Assembly: GCF_042651465.1 (NCBI RefSeq)
Contig: NZ_JBHSCZ010000002.1
Location: 62,001-126,000 of the forward strand
Length of the DNA stretch: 64,000 nt
Direction: 5' to 3'
Source: Ferruginibacter yonginensis
Lineage (GTDB): Bacteria > Bacteroidota > Bacteroidia > Chitinophagales > Chitinophagaceae
Part shown: piece by piece, positions 1 through 8,127 of the stretch
How positions within the stretch are numbered: position 1 is the stretch's first letter
How the letters are laid out: the number at the start of each line of letters is the position of its first letter
Program-made: the position numbers and the translations under genes
The notes under the pieces: generated by a model
What the model was told of the DNA's origin: nothing
Databases searched by the model: none
The model's input: the letters and a program-made list of their open reading frames with translations, nothing else

Positions 1-804
1 CATGTTTTCATAAAATGTTCCACTATGTTGTGTTTTAATAAAATGCTCTAATTGTAAAGCATGCTTGTTAAATAAAAATTTTGTTGATGATTTATTAAAA
101 AATGAAATATGCTCCCAAGAGAAATAATACAACCATTTTTTACCACATAGTTTAGCATATAAAGAGTTGTTGTTACCTGTTAAAACAACCAACCTTCCAT
201 TTTTAGCAAGGTAATGCTTAACAAGTTTCATTAGCTCATTAATATTTGCAACATGTTCTACAACGTCCATAATTAAAATAATATCAAACTTTTTATTTTC
301 AAAAGTTTTTTCATTTAACATAGATGTTACTACGTTTAAGTTAAACGTTTTCCTAGAAAATTCACTAGCAAGAGGAGATGGTTCAACACCATAACAATCT
401 AAGCCTTTTAATGATAAATCATTTAATAAATGTCCTAATCCCGAACCTATTTCTAAAACATTTTTTGCACTTGGACATTTTTCTAAAATTAAATCTCCAA
501 ACCGTTTTGTATCGAGAGGCCTTCTATCATAAGGGTTTTGTTTTACTGCATCATAATATTCAGAATTAGCTTCACTATAATATTTATTTATATACTCCTC
601 CTTTATTATTCTTGATAAATATGAATGGTGACAATGCAAACACTTTACAATATCACTCATTGCCTCTTCATTTTTTACATCTATTTTAGCCTTTTCTAAC
701 ACAAAGCAGGTATGTAAAATATTTTTATGCTGCAATTTGCGTTCATTACTTCCGCATACTGGGCAATTTTGTTCTACAAAATATTTATCGTAAATAGAAT
801 TCAT
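1..804 (-). CDS. SAM-dependent methyltransferase, C-terminus outside the window
   Basis: An open frame of 268 codons runs on the minus strand from ATG at 804 to the window edge with no stop, so the C-terminus is missing. The N-terminus has a zinc-ribbon-like pair of motifs (CPVC near residue 14, CLHC near residue 55). A class I methyltransferase core follows, with the SAM-binding motif LEIGSGLG around residue 117 and DVVEHV about 60 residues later. This is the layout of methyltransferases of the Methyltransf_23 type often found in sugar and surface-polysaccharide clusters. Its ATG overlaps the stop of the flippase gene as ATGA, so the two are probably translationally coupled. The acceptor substrate cannot be read from the sequence; a role in modifying a nucleotide sugar or glycan is inferred from context. 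Confidence 0.85.
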   Translation of the reverse strand, partial: MNSIYDKYFVEQNCPVCGSNERKLQHKNILHTCFVLEKAKIDVKNEEAMSDIVKCLHCHHSYLSRIIKEEYINKYYSEANSEYYDAVKQNPYDRRPLDTKRFGDLILEKCPSAKNVLEIGSGLGHLLNDLSLKGLDCYGVEPSPLASEFSRKTFNLNVVTSMLNEKTFENKKFDIILIMDVVEHVANINELMKLVKHYLAKNGRLVVLTGNNNSLYAKLCGKKWLYYFSWEHISFFNKSSTKFLFNKHALQLEHFIKTQHSGTFYENM

Positions 805-2309
805 TTTTTAAATATTAAAATTAACTTTTTAAAGTATGTATTTGTTTCAGGTACTACTAACAAGTAAATAATTGACACCACAAATAATAATATTGCTAGC
901 GCAAAAATACTGTTGTTACTTATAAATTGGGTTTTTAAATATTTAGCTCCTATTGCTAATACACCAGCTACAATAAGTGGTATACACACGTCTTTTTTAA
1001 ACCAATTCCAAATTTCATTTTTTAAATAAAAAAAATGTATTAGAGGAATTGAAATTAATACAATGCCAAGGTTCACAACTAGCCAAACATAACTTGCTCC
1101 TAAAGCACCATAATTTTTATACCATATTAATAATAATGGAACTAATATAATGGCAGCGATGATATTTTGATATAAACCATACTTAGTATTACCTTTTGCC
1201 AATGTTAAATAATAAGGTACAATCATTAAGCAATTGAAAATAGTACCAGCTATTACTACTTGTAATATGGGTGTAGTATTGTTTGTTAATGTTTCGTTTT
1301 TTGTCCACAACATTAAAATATCTTTTGCAAAAACAATCAAAGTAAAACCAATTGGAAACACTATAATGGAAATCCATTTACAAGATTTATGATACAACTC
1401 AACAAGTGCTGTTTGATTTTGTGTAGCGGCTAATTGTGTAAGTTTAGGATAAATAATGGTTTGTAATGGCGTTACTATTGCAGTAATACCGCTTGCTAAT
1501 AAAAAAGCTAAACTGTAATAGCTTAATTGCTCTAAATTTCTACTTACAATAATTTTATCTATTTGTGTGATAAAAAAAGTAACAACCGCTGTTGCTGCAA
1601 TACCTGCGGCAAAGCGCCATATTGTTTTTAACTCAATTACTGAAAAGGCTGATTTTATTAGGGGTGCATTTACTTTTTTATAAACAAATATTCGCATGGC
1701 AAATGTGTACAGTATAGTAATAGCTACTTGCCATATAAAATATGAAACTATTGTTGGTTTAAAAAAGAATAAAATTAATAATGCCCCAAGCGCCTTTAAG
1801 GTTGTAAAAATGATATTGAGTATTGCATTAGCATTTTGTTGCTGCAAACCTACTAATGCACCATCATACACACTTACAGGAAATTGAAATGCAAAAACCA
1901 CCCCCATTAACATGATACAGTGCTGTATTGTTATTGGTTCAATATGAACTGCTTTTACCCAATTAACAGCAATTGGGTTTGCTAATAAAACAATACTTAT
2001 ACCTAATACAATGGCTATTATCCAATTAATTACTTCAACTGTAAAAATTAAATTCTTTAATTGTTGCTCTTTATTGGTTTGTGTTTTATAAATAGCTACC
2101 TGCCTAATTACTGATGCACTCAACCCAACATCAAGAATTGCTAAAGCGCCTGATAAGGTCGCATAAAATGCTATAAGTCCATAACTTTCTACCCCTAATA
2201 ATTTCACATATATTGGAACAAGCAAAATTGATAATGCTGCTCCCCATATTCGTGAAAGCAAAATTATAATCATTTTAGCGCTTCCGCTTTCCAAATTAAT
2301 ACTAGCCAA
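801..2309 (-). CDS. Polysaccharide flippase, Wzx/MATE-like
   Basis: A 502-residue, very hydrophobic protein with about 12-14 predicted membrane helices spread over its length, the pattern of Wzx-type O-antigen/polysaccharide flippases in the MATE/MOP superfamily. It starts MASINLESGSAKMIIILLSR and has the early Arg-rich segment followed by GVESYGLIAFYA that is usual in this family. Such proteins move lipid-linked oligosaccharide units across the inner membrane. The stop overlaps the ATG of the methyltransferase (ATGA), and dTDP-glucose 4,6-dehydratase lies upstream on the same strand, so the context is surface-glycan assembly. The transported glycan is unknown. Confidence 0.87.
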   Translation of the reverse strand: MASINLESGSAKMIIILLSRIWGAALSILLVPIYVKLLGVESYGLIAFYATLSGALAILDVGLSASVIRQVAIYKTQTNKEQQLKNLIFTVEVINWIIAIVLGISIVLLANPIAVNWVKAVHIEPITIQHCIMLMGVVFAFQFPVSVYDGALVGLQQQNANAILNIIFTTLKALGALLILFFFKPTIVSYFIWQVAITILYTFAMRIFVYKKVNAPLIKSAFSVIELKTIWRFAAGIAATAVVTFFITQIDKIIVSRNLEQLSYYSLAFLLASGITAIVTPLQTIIYPKLTQLAATQNQTALVELYHKSCKWISIIVFPIGFTLIVFAKDILMLWTKNETLTNNTTPILQVVIAGTIFNCLMIVPYYLTLAKGNTKYGLYQNIIAAIILVPLLLIWYKNYGALGASYVWLVVNLGIVLISIPLIHFFYLKNEIWNWFKKDVCIPLIVAGVLAIGAKYLKTQFISNNSIFALAILLFVVSIIYLLVVPETNTYFKKLILIFKK

Positions 2310-2351
2310 TACTTTATTTTTAATAAAAAACTATAGTTCGAAATACCTCTA

Positions 2352-2367
2352 ATAAATAATTATTTAT
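2352..2367. repeat. AT palindrome between flippase and rmlB
   Basis: A perfect 16-bp palindrome (ATAAATAA/TTATTTAT) flanked by CCTCT on the left and AGGGG on the right, which would extend it into a longer imperfect hairpin. It lies downstream of rmlB and upstream of the flippase. It may be a weak transcription attenuator or an operator; no T-run accompanies it. Confidence 0.35.
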
Positions 2368-2486
2368 AGGGGTTATTTACTATTATATCCTGTTGTAATA
2401 TGGTTATTAAAGCGCTTCTTTTATAACATTAGTACCTATGATGGTATTGGTTTATGTAAAAATGGCTCTTTCTATCATTACATTTT

Positions 2487-3533
2487 TTATGCACCATACA
2501 TTCCTTCATAATACTTTAAATAATTGCCACTTGTTACTTCTTCTAACCATTTTGTATTTTCTAAATACCAATCAATTGTTTTACTAATGCCTTCTTCAAA
2601 TTGTAATGAAGGCATCCAGCCTAATTCATTTTTAAGTTTTGACGCATCTATTGCATAACGCAAATCATGACCAGCCCTATCGGTAACATAAGTAATGAGT
2701 TTTTCAGATTGGCCAGCTGTTCTTCCAAGTTTAATATCCATTTGCTTACATAATTCTTTTACCAATGCGATGTTAGTCCATTCGTTATGGCCACCAATAT
2801 TATAAGTTTCGCCAACTTTTCCATTATGAAAAATCACATCAATTGCCTTTACATGATCTTCTACAAAAAGCCAATCTCTAACATTTTCGCCTTTTCCATA
2901 AATAGGCAATGGCTTATTGTTAATAATATTATTTATACAAAGTGGAATTAGTTTTTCAGGAAAATGATATGGCCCATAATTGTTGCTACAATTACTAATT
3001 TTAACAGGCATGTGGTACGTATGGTAAAATGCCCTTACGATATGATCGCTACTTGCTTTACTTGCACTGTAGGGGCTACGAGGATCATAGGCTGTTTGCT
3101 CTGTAAAAAAGCCTGTATCTCCAAGGCTTCCATACACTTCATCTGTACTTATATGATAAAATAATTTACCATCGTAATTGCCATGCCAACTGTTTTTTGC
3201 GGCATGTAACAAAGTGGCGGTGCCCACTACATTTGTTGTAATAAATGCAAGTGGGTCTGTTATACTTCTATCAACATGACTTTCAGCTGCACAATGTAAA
3301 ATGGCATTAAAAGAATATTTATCAAAAAGTGTTTGTAATAAAGCGGCATCAGTAATATTACCTTTTACAAAGGTGTAATTGCTTTTATCTTCAATATCTT
3401 TTAGGTTGGCTAAGTTGCCAGCATAAGTTAGTGCATCTATATTTACAATATGGTATGATGGGTACTTATTTACAAATAACCTAACAAGGTGCGAACCAAT
3501 AAAACCTGCACCACCTGTAATTAATATATTCAT
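2487..3533 (-). CDS. rfbB: dTDP-glucose 4,6-dehydratase
   Basis: 348 residues, the usual length for RmlB/RfbB. It begins MNILITGGAGFIGSHLVRLF, the Rossmann GxxGxxG motif of extended short-chain dehydrogenases. The family motifs STDEVYGSLGD (about residue 130) and the catalytic YSASKASSDH (Tyr and Lys) are intact, as is NNYGPYHFPEKLIP. The enzyme converts dTDP-glucose to dTDP-4-keto-6-deoxyglucose, the branch point to dTDP-L-rhamnose and other deoxysugars. No rmlA, rmlC or rmlD is present in the window, so they are probably further along the cluster or elsewhere. Same strand as the flippase, about 175 bp upstream of it. Confidence 0.95.
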   Translation of the reverse strand: MNILITGGAGFIGSHLVRLFVNKYPSYHIVNIDALTYAGNLANLKDIEDKSNYTFVKGNITDAALLQTLFDKYSFNAILHCAAESHVDRSITDPLAFITTNVVGTATLLHAAKNSWHGNYDGKLFYHISTDEVYGSLGDTGFFTEQTAYDPRSPYSASKASSDHIVRAFYHTYHMPVKISNCSNNYGPYHFPEKLIPLCINNIINNKPLPIYGKGENVRDWLFVEDHVKAIDVIFHNGKVGETYNIGGHNEWTNIALVKELCKQMDIKLGRTAGQSEKLITYVTDRAGHDLRYAIDASKLKNELGWMPSLQFEEGISKTIDWYLENTKWLEEVTSGNYLKYYEGMYGA

Positions 3534-3684
3534 ACTATTTTTTTAATATTTAGTAACTGTTATTTGAACGTTTTAATTATTAATTAATAACTATGTTTTA
3601 TACAACATACTACATTTTTATTTACTTCATAAAACTCCGCCACTTTAGTACCATCAAAATTTTTAAAATATTGAATTCAAAGCC

Positions 3685-4239
3685 TTACCTATTCCACATC
3701 AACAAACTTTCTTGCTCTTCTTTTAATGAAAAAACATTGGCACTTTCATTCTCACTATAAATGATGTACCTAATTTTTTTATTAATTAATTTTTCTACCT
3801 TTTCGATCAGTTCTACCAAATATGGTTGATTAATATTTCCTATAAAAGTAAGATCAATCACATCGCCTCCTAAACCTTTGGCATAGTTACCAGTAATATA
3901 TACTTTGCTTACATCGCCCAGTTTTTTTACAATGTTCTCAATAATAGTATCAATACCAATATATTTTCGCATTATTTGTTGTACTTCCGGAAAAAGTGGG
4001 TGTTTTTTATTGGCAGTAAATATTTTTTTATTGCCTTCTATGTTAGCATTTAGCAAACCAGCTTGCTCCATTTTATTTAACTCTACTCTAATGGAGTTAG
4101 TACTTTCACCAAATTCCTCCTCTAAGCCTCGTAAATAGCTTTTGGTGCTGCTATTTAAAAAAAACTTAAGCAGCAGTTTTATACGTGTTTTAGATGATAT
4201 GAGTGTTTCTAACATAAATTGAGTTACAAAATTACTCAT
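3685..4239 (-). CDS. Winged-helix regulator with nucleotidyltransferase-like C-domain
   Basis: The chosen start (MSNFVTQFMLETLISSKTR) gives 184 residues; an upstream ATG at 4275 would add 12 residues. Residues 10-85 look like an ArsR-type winged helix (SSKTRIKLLLKFFLN, then NSIRVELNKMEQAGLL as the recognition segment). The C-terminal half contains VYITGNYAKGLGGDVIDLTF, which resembles the GSYARG...DxD core of minimal nucleotidyltransferases, but Ser is replaced by Asn and the acidic pair is spaced DVID, so catalysis is doubtful. Genes of this type are commonly seen beside Bacteroidota exopolysaccharide clusters. Here it sits at the cluster boundary, divergent from the ABC-F gene. A role as regulator of the cluster is inferred. 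Confidence 0.7.
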   Translation of the reverse strand: MSNFVTQFMLETLISSKTRIKLLLKFFLNSSTKSYLRGLEEEFGESTNSIRVELNKMEQAGLLNANIEGNKKIFTANKKHPLFPEVQQIMRKYIGIDTIIENIVKKLGDVSKVYITGNYAKGLGGDVIDLTFIGNINQPYLVELIEKVEKLINKKIRYIIYSENESANVFSLKEEQESLLMWNR

Positions 4240-4304
4240 TCTTTTATTCTTATTAACTATAAACAATAAATACATTTAATAACAGGTTTAAAAAGTATGT
4301 AAAC

Positions 4305-4312
4305 TATCTTTG
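4305..4312 (+). promoter_or_regulatory. -7 promoter element TATCTTTG of the ABC-F gene
   Basis: TATCTTTG matches the Bacteroidota -7 consensus TAnnTTTG exactly. Only five bases separate it from the ATG at 4318, so the transcript would be leaderless or nearly so. No good TTG element lies at the expected upstream distance. Confidence 0.5.
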
Positions 4313-4317
4313 CCGCT

Positions 4318-6225
4318 ATGCATTACGCTTCTGTTGAAAATATTAGTAAGTCTTTCGGTATTAGAACCCTTTTTAAAAACATTTCTTTTCATGTTGAAGA
4401 AGGTGATAAAATTGCCTTTGTGGCTCGTAACGGTACAGGCAAATCAACCCTACTCAAAATTTTTGCAGGGTTAGATACTGCTGATGAAGGCGTAGTATGG
4501 GTGCATAAAGATGTAAAGGTGATTATGCTACAGCAGGATACGCCTTTTATGGAAGATAAAAGCATTCGTGAAAATGTACTTCGGTTAGATAACCCCGTTA
4601 TTAAAACCGTAAGCGCCTACGAAAAATATTTAGATGAAGGTACCGATGATATGGACCTTTTAGCCGATATAATGGGTAAAATGGAAGAGCTCAATGCCTG
4701 GAGTTTTGAGAGCGAACTCAAACAAATTTTAGGAAAACTCAACCTACACGATTTAGAAGCTACTATGAGCACCCTCAGTGGTGGCCAACGCAAAAGAGTA
4801 GCCTTGGCACAATCACTTATTGAAGCTCAACTGCACGAAGGCCGTTGCTTACTTATTTTAGATGAACCTACCAACCACCTTGATGTGGGCATGATTGAGT
4901 GGCTCGAAGATTTTTTGAGCACCCACAAAATGACCATTTTACTCGTTACCCATGATCGCTATTTTTTAGATGCCGTATGTAACGAAATTATTGAGATGGA
5001 TGAAGAAAAACTTTACGTTTACAAAGGCGATTACGATTATTTTTTAGAGCAAAAAAGTTTACGACAAGAAGTACAAGCCAGCGAATTACAAAAAGATAAA
5101 AATATTTTCAGAAAAGAACTGGAGTGGATGCGTAAGCAACCCAAAGCCCGTACTACCAAAAGCAAGAGTAGGCAAGATGCTTTTAAAGAAGTAGAAGAAC
5201 GGGTATCTGTTCGTAAAGAAGATGCTGAAGTGAGCCTACAAGTAAAAATGACAAGGCTTGGAGGCAAAATTTTAGAAATGAAAAAAGTAAACAAATCCTA
5301 TGGCGAAAAAGTCATTATGAAAGGGTTTGATTATACGTTTAAAAGAGGCGAACGCATTGGTATTGTTGGAAAAAATGGGGTGGGCAAATCAACATTTTTG
5401 AAAATTGCTTTGCAGCAAGAGGAGCCTGATAGTGGTAAAATAAACCATGGCGACACTGTAGTTTTTGGCAATTTTAACCAAGAAGGGTTGCAGTATAAAG
5501 AAGATAAAAGGGCCATTGAATATGTAAAAGATATGGCGGAGTATTTTCCCTTGGCAGATGGTACTAAACTAAGTGCTAGCATGTTTATGGAAAAATTTGG
5601 CTTTAATGCACAACAACAATTTACCCCATTAAGTAAGTTAAGTGGTGGCGAAAAAAGGCGCTTGCATTTAATGAGCGTATTGTTTTTAAACCCCAATTTT
5701 TTAATATTAGATGAACCTACCAACGATTTAGATTTACAAACCCTCCGCACCCTTGAGGAGTTTTTGTTGGAGTACCCTGGCTGTATTTTAATTGTAAGCC
5801 ACGATAGGTATTTTATGGATAGAATGGTAGATCATTTATTTGCTTTTGAAGGTGATGGCGTTATTAAAGATTACCCAGGCAACTATACGCAATACCGTAG
5901 TTATTTAAAAGAAACAGAGGCTGCTGAAAAAAACAACGATTCAAAATCTGCCAATAACCCAACAGTTGCAGCAGCGCCCAAACCTACCTCAACTATTGGT
6001 GGGGCAACTGCTAAAAAACCATCTTTTAAAGAAAAGCAAGAGTTTGAAAATATTGAAAAAGAACTTCCTTTATTAATTAAAGAAAAGGAAACCTTAGAGC
6101 AACAAATGAGTACCGGACCTTCGTTTGATGAAATGCAACGCATGGCAAAAAGAGTAACCGATATTTTAGCGGCTATAGAAGCTAAAGAAATGCGTTGGCT
6201 TGAGTTGAGTGAATTAATGGGGTAA
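4318..6225 (+). CDS. ABC-F family ATPase (ribosome-associated type)
   Basis: 635 residues with two ABC nucleotide-binding domains and no membrane segments. Domain 1 has Walker A VARNGTGKST (residues 36-45), signature LSGGQRKR and Walker B LLILDEPTNHLD. A charged linker (EWMRKQPKARTTKSKSR) follows. Domain 2 has Walker A GIVGKNGVGKST, signature LSGGEKRR and Walker B FLILDEPTNDLD. The last 90 residues form an acidic/basic coiled coil (FENIEKELPLLIKEKETLEQQM), as in Uup-type members. Proteins of this family act on the ribosome in translation rather than in transport. Whether this one is closer to Uup or to EttA cannot be settled by eye; the C-terminal coiled coil favours Uup. Transcribed alone, divergent from the winged-helix gene. 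Confidence 0.92.
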   Translation: MHYASVENISKSFGIRTLFKNISFHVEEGDKIAFVARNGTGKSTLLKIFAGLDTADEGVVWVHKDVKVIMLQQDTPFMEDKSIRENVLRLDNPVIKTVSAYEKYLDEGTDDMDLLADIMGKMEELNAWSFESELKQILGKLNLHDLEATMSTLSGGQRKRVALAQSLIEAQLHEGRCLLILDEPTNHLDVGMIEWLEDFLSTHKMTILLVTHDRYFLDAVCNEIIEMDEEKLYVYKGDYDYFLEQKSLRQEVQASELQKDKNIFRKELEWMRKQPKARTTKSKSRQDAFKEVEERVSVRKEDAEVSLQVKMTRLGGKILEMKKVNKSYGEKVIMKGFDYTFKRGERIGIVGKNGVGKSTFLKIALQQEEPDSGKINHGDTVVFGNFNQEGLQYKEDKRAIEYVKDMAEYFPLADGTKLSASMFMEKFGFNAQQQFTPLSKLSGGEKRRLHLMSVLFLNPNFLILDEPTNDLDLQTLRTLEEFLLEYPGCILIVSHDRYFMDRMVDHLFAFEGDGVIKDYPGNYTQYRSYLKETEAAEKNNDSKSANNPTVAAAPKPTSTIGGATAKKPSFKEKQEFENIEKELPLLIKEKETLEQQMSTGPSFDEMQRMAKRVTDILAAIEAKEMRWLELSELMG

Positions 6226-6229
6226 TATG

Positions 6230-7516
6230 TTATTTCACTTCAAACAATTCGTTCCAACGAGTGGTATAGCGTGGGCTTCGCATTTCAACCCTCATTTTCC
6301 AATTACGTTTGGTACCGGTTGCGGCAAACTGCACCACATCATTACGTAAAGCGAAATTGATATTATCCATAGTGCTCATCAACTTACGTTGGTTATTTTG
6401 TTGCGGTGCTACAAATAAGTTGGCTTGTATAGTAGCATCGGGCACAAAACCGCTGAGTATTACGCCAGCTTTTTTGTATTGTTTACTAGCATCATACAAC
6501 ACATCTACCAAGGCCATGGCATGTTTTATTAATTCATTAGTTGCTGATGTTGCAATAGGTAATACCGTATAATGACTGTATGTATTACCATGCCTAAAAC
6601 GCCCATTGTTACTGGGCTCACGGGTAAGTACAAACACACTTACCACAGTTGCAGCACTCCCTTGTCGGCGTAACTTTTCTGCTGCCCTTGATGCGTAGGT
6701 AGCTACAGCCTGTTTTACTTCAGTAATGGTGCTTACCGTTTTACCAAACATACGGGTGCAGGCAATCCTTTTTTTTTGTGTAAGCTGCTCTTTAGCTACC
6801 TCAATAGCTGGTATACCATTGAGTTCGCTTATCATACGAGTGCCTACTACCCCACCTAAATTTTTATGTGCCCATGCGGCGGATTTTTTGCTAAGATCGT
6901 AGGCGGTGTATACGGCATTCATCTCTTTCAACTTTAGTGCATATTGCCTACCAATACCCCAAACATCGCTTACGGGTGTGGCTTGTAGGGCTTCGCTAAT
7001 TTTTGCTGGAGTATCTAACACCATTACCCCTTTGGTGGCTTCTTTATTTTTTTTGCAAAGCCTATTGGCCACTTTGCTGAGTACTTTAGTGGGTGCTATG
7101 CCTATGGATACTTTAATACCCGTCCAGGTTTCAACCACATTTTTAATACGTAGCCCCTCTTCGTACAAATTAGTATGCTTAAATTCAGATAAATCTAAAA
7201 AAGCCTCATCAACAGAATACACTTCAATGTTTTTTTCGCCTAATAATATCCGTAAGGTTTCCATTACTCTCCAACTTAAATCGCCGTATAGGTTGTAGTT
7301 AGATGAAAAAGTGGCTACACCATACTTCTCAATAGTGGGCTTTGCCAAAAAATACGGACCAGCCATGGCTACGCCCAAGGCTTTGGCCTCATCGGTTCGT
7401 GATACAATACAACCATCGTTGTTACTTAATACCACCACGGGCTTATCATCTAGCGAAGGCCTAAATAAGCGTTCGCAAGAGCAATAAAAACTATTGCAAT
7501 CAATAATAGCTATCAC
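6230..7516 (-). CDS. umuC: DNA polymerase V catalytic subunit UmuC (Y family)
   Basis: The preferred start is GTG at 7516, 11 bp after the umuD stop, giving about 428 residues (MIAIIDCNSFYCSCERLFRP). A longer reading from 7573 would overlap umuD by 46 bp and adds residues the family lacks. Y-family motifs are intact: DCNSFYCSCE with the first catalytic Asp, VVLSNNDGCIVSRTDEAK, and YSVDEAFLDLS with the second acidic pair. The helix-hairpin-helix WGIGRQ and the little-finger region follow. Together with UmuD it forms an error-prone translesion polymerase used after DNA damage. It is the second gene of a umuDC operon, the standard order. Confidence 0.93.
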   Translation of the reverse strand: MIAIIDCNSFYCSCERLFRPSLDDKPVVVLSNNDGCIVSRTDEAKALGVAMAGPYFLAKPTIEKYGVATFSSNYNLYGDLSWRVMETLRILLGEKNIEVYSVDEAFLDLSEFKHTNLYEEGLRIKNVVETWTGIKVSIGIAPTKVLSKVANRLCKKNKEATKGVMVLDTPAKISEALQATPVSDVWGIGRQYALKLKEMNAVYTAYDLSKKSAAWAHKNLGGVVGTRMISELNGIPAIEVAKEQLTQKKRIACTRMFGKTVSTITEVKQAVATYASRAAEKLRRQGSAATVVSVFVLTREPSNNGRFRHGNTYSHYTVLPIATSATNELIKHAMALVDVLYDASKQYKKAGVILSGFVPDATIQANLFVAPQQNNQRKLMSTMDNINFALRNDVVQFAATGTKRNWKMRVEMRSPRYTTRWNELFEVK

Positions 7517-7527
7517 AGTATTGTGTT

Positions 7528-7959
7528 TTATAATTGTCTGATAACACAAGTAACCACTCCCCAAATGCGGCAATCGCAGAGGGGCGATACTTCAATTGTA
7601 GCAAACTTGGGCGCTTCGGCCACTAAAAAAAGTTGATTAAATGTTTTTTGATAGCGGCGTATCAACATTTCGCCTTCGTACACAGCTATTACAATTTTGT
7701 TGTTGGTGGGTTTTACACTTTTATCAACCACCACAATATCGCCATTGAAAATACCTGCATTTACCATGCTATTGCCACTTACCCTCATAAAAAAGGTAGC
7801 TGGTTTATTACGAATAAGCTGTTCGTTGAGGTCAATACCTCTTTCCATATAATCATCTGCAGCTGCGCCAAAGCCTGTGGCATTGGCGGTAGGTACATGG
7901 TGTTGGGTAAATTGTTTGGTACCATTGTAACTACTTCCTAAAAAATTTTCTACTTCCAT
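7528..7959 (-). CDS. umuD: UmuD-like S24 protein, catalytic Lys position is Arg
   Basis: 143 residues, similar to E. coli UmuD (139). A short N-terminal arm is followed by TGFGAAADDYMERGIDLNEQ, which aligns with the cleavage region of UmuD and puts the scissile bond at T28-G29 instead of Cys-Gly. The catalytic Ser is S64 in SGNSM. The lysine partner should lie 37 residues later, as S60 and K97 do in E. coli; here that residue is R101 in EGEMLIRRYQ. Self-cleavage may therefore be slow, pH-shifted or absent. First gene of umuDC, with two operator-like repeats directly upstream. The family call is secure; activity is uncertain. Confidence 0.9.
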   Translation of the reverse strand: MEVENFLGSSYNGTKQFTQHHVPTANATGFGAAADDYMERGIDLNEQLIRNKPATFFMRVSGNSMVNAGIFNGDIVVVDKSVKPTNNKIVIAVYEGEMLIRRYQKTFNQLFLVAEAPKFATIEVSPLCDCRIWGVVTCVIRQL

Positions 7960-7975
7960 TATACAAAGGCTTTAA

Positions 7976-8013
7976 ACTAAATTAATTAGCAATATTATAC
8001 TAAATTATTTAGT
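7976..8013 (-). promoter_or_regulatory. Paired operator-like repeats upstream of umuDC
   Basis: Two 15-bp sites, ACTAAATTAATTAGC (7976-7990) and ACTAAATTATTTAGT (7999-8013), lie 23 bp apart in direct orientation. The second is a perfect palindrome (7-1-7). On the minus strand a TTG (7992-7990) and a weak AGCCTTTG (7971-7964) could form the promoter, placing the first site between them. This arrangement fits a damage-regulated repressor; the repressor is unknown. Confidence 0.5.
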
Positions 8014-8078
8014 TTTTTATTTTTTATATAAGTGCAGAAGCATTATATTAACACAGCAATTAGGTACAGAGGTGGCAT

Positions 8079-8106
8079 AAAAAAAGCAAGATGTTCATCT
8101 TGCTTT
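8079..8106 (-). terminator. Rho-independent terminator after the barrel gene
   Basis: Ten-base arms AAAGCAAGAT (8083-8092) and ATCTTGCTTT (8097-8106) with a 4-base loop, followed on the minus strand by a run of T. It lies about 20 bp after the stop of the gene at 8128-9054. Confidence 0.85.
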
Positions 8107-8127
8107 GCTAAAAAAATAAGTTACATA

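Noticed and set aside
4423..4452. First Walker A of the ABC-F protein begins with Ala instead of Gly
   Set aside because: The rest of the motif (NGTGKST) is intact and this variant is common in ABC-F proteins as far as I recall, so it is not a defect.
6230..7573. Longer UmuC reading starting at 7573
   Set aside because: It would overlap umuD by 46 bp and adds residues not found in the family; GTG at 7516 gives a standard N-terminus.
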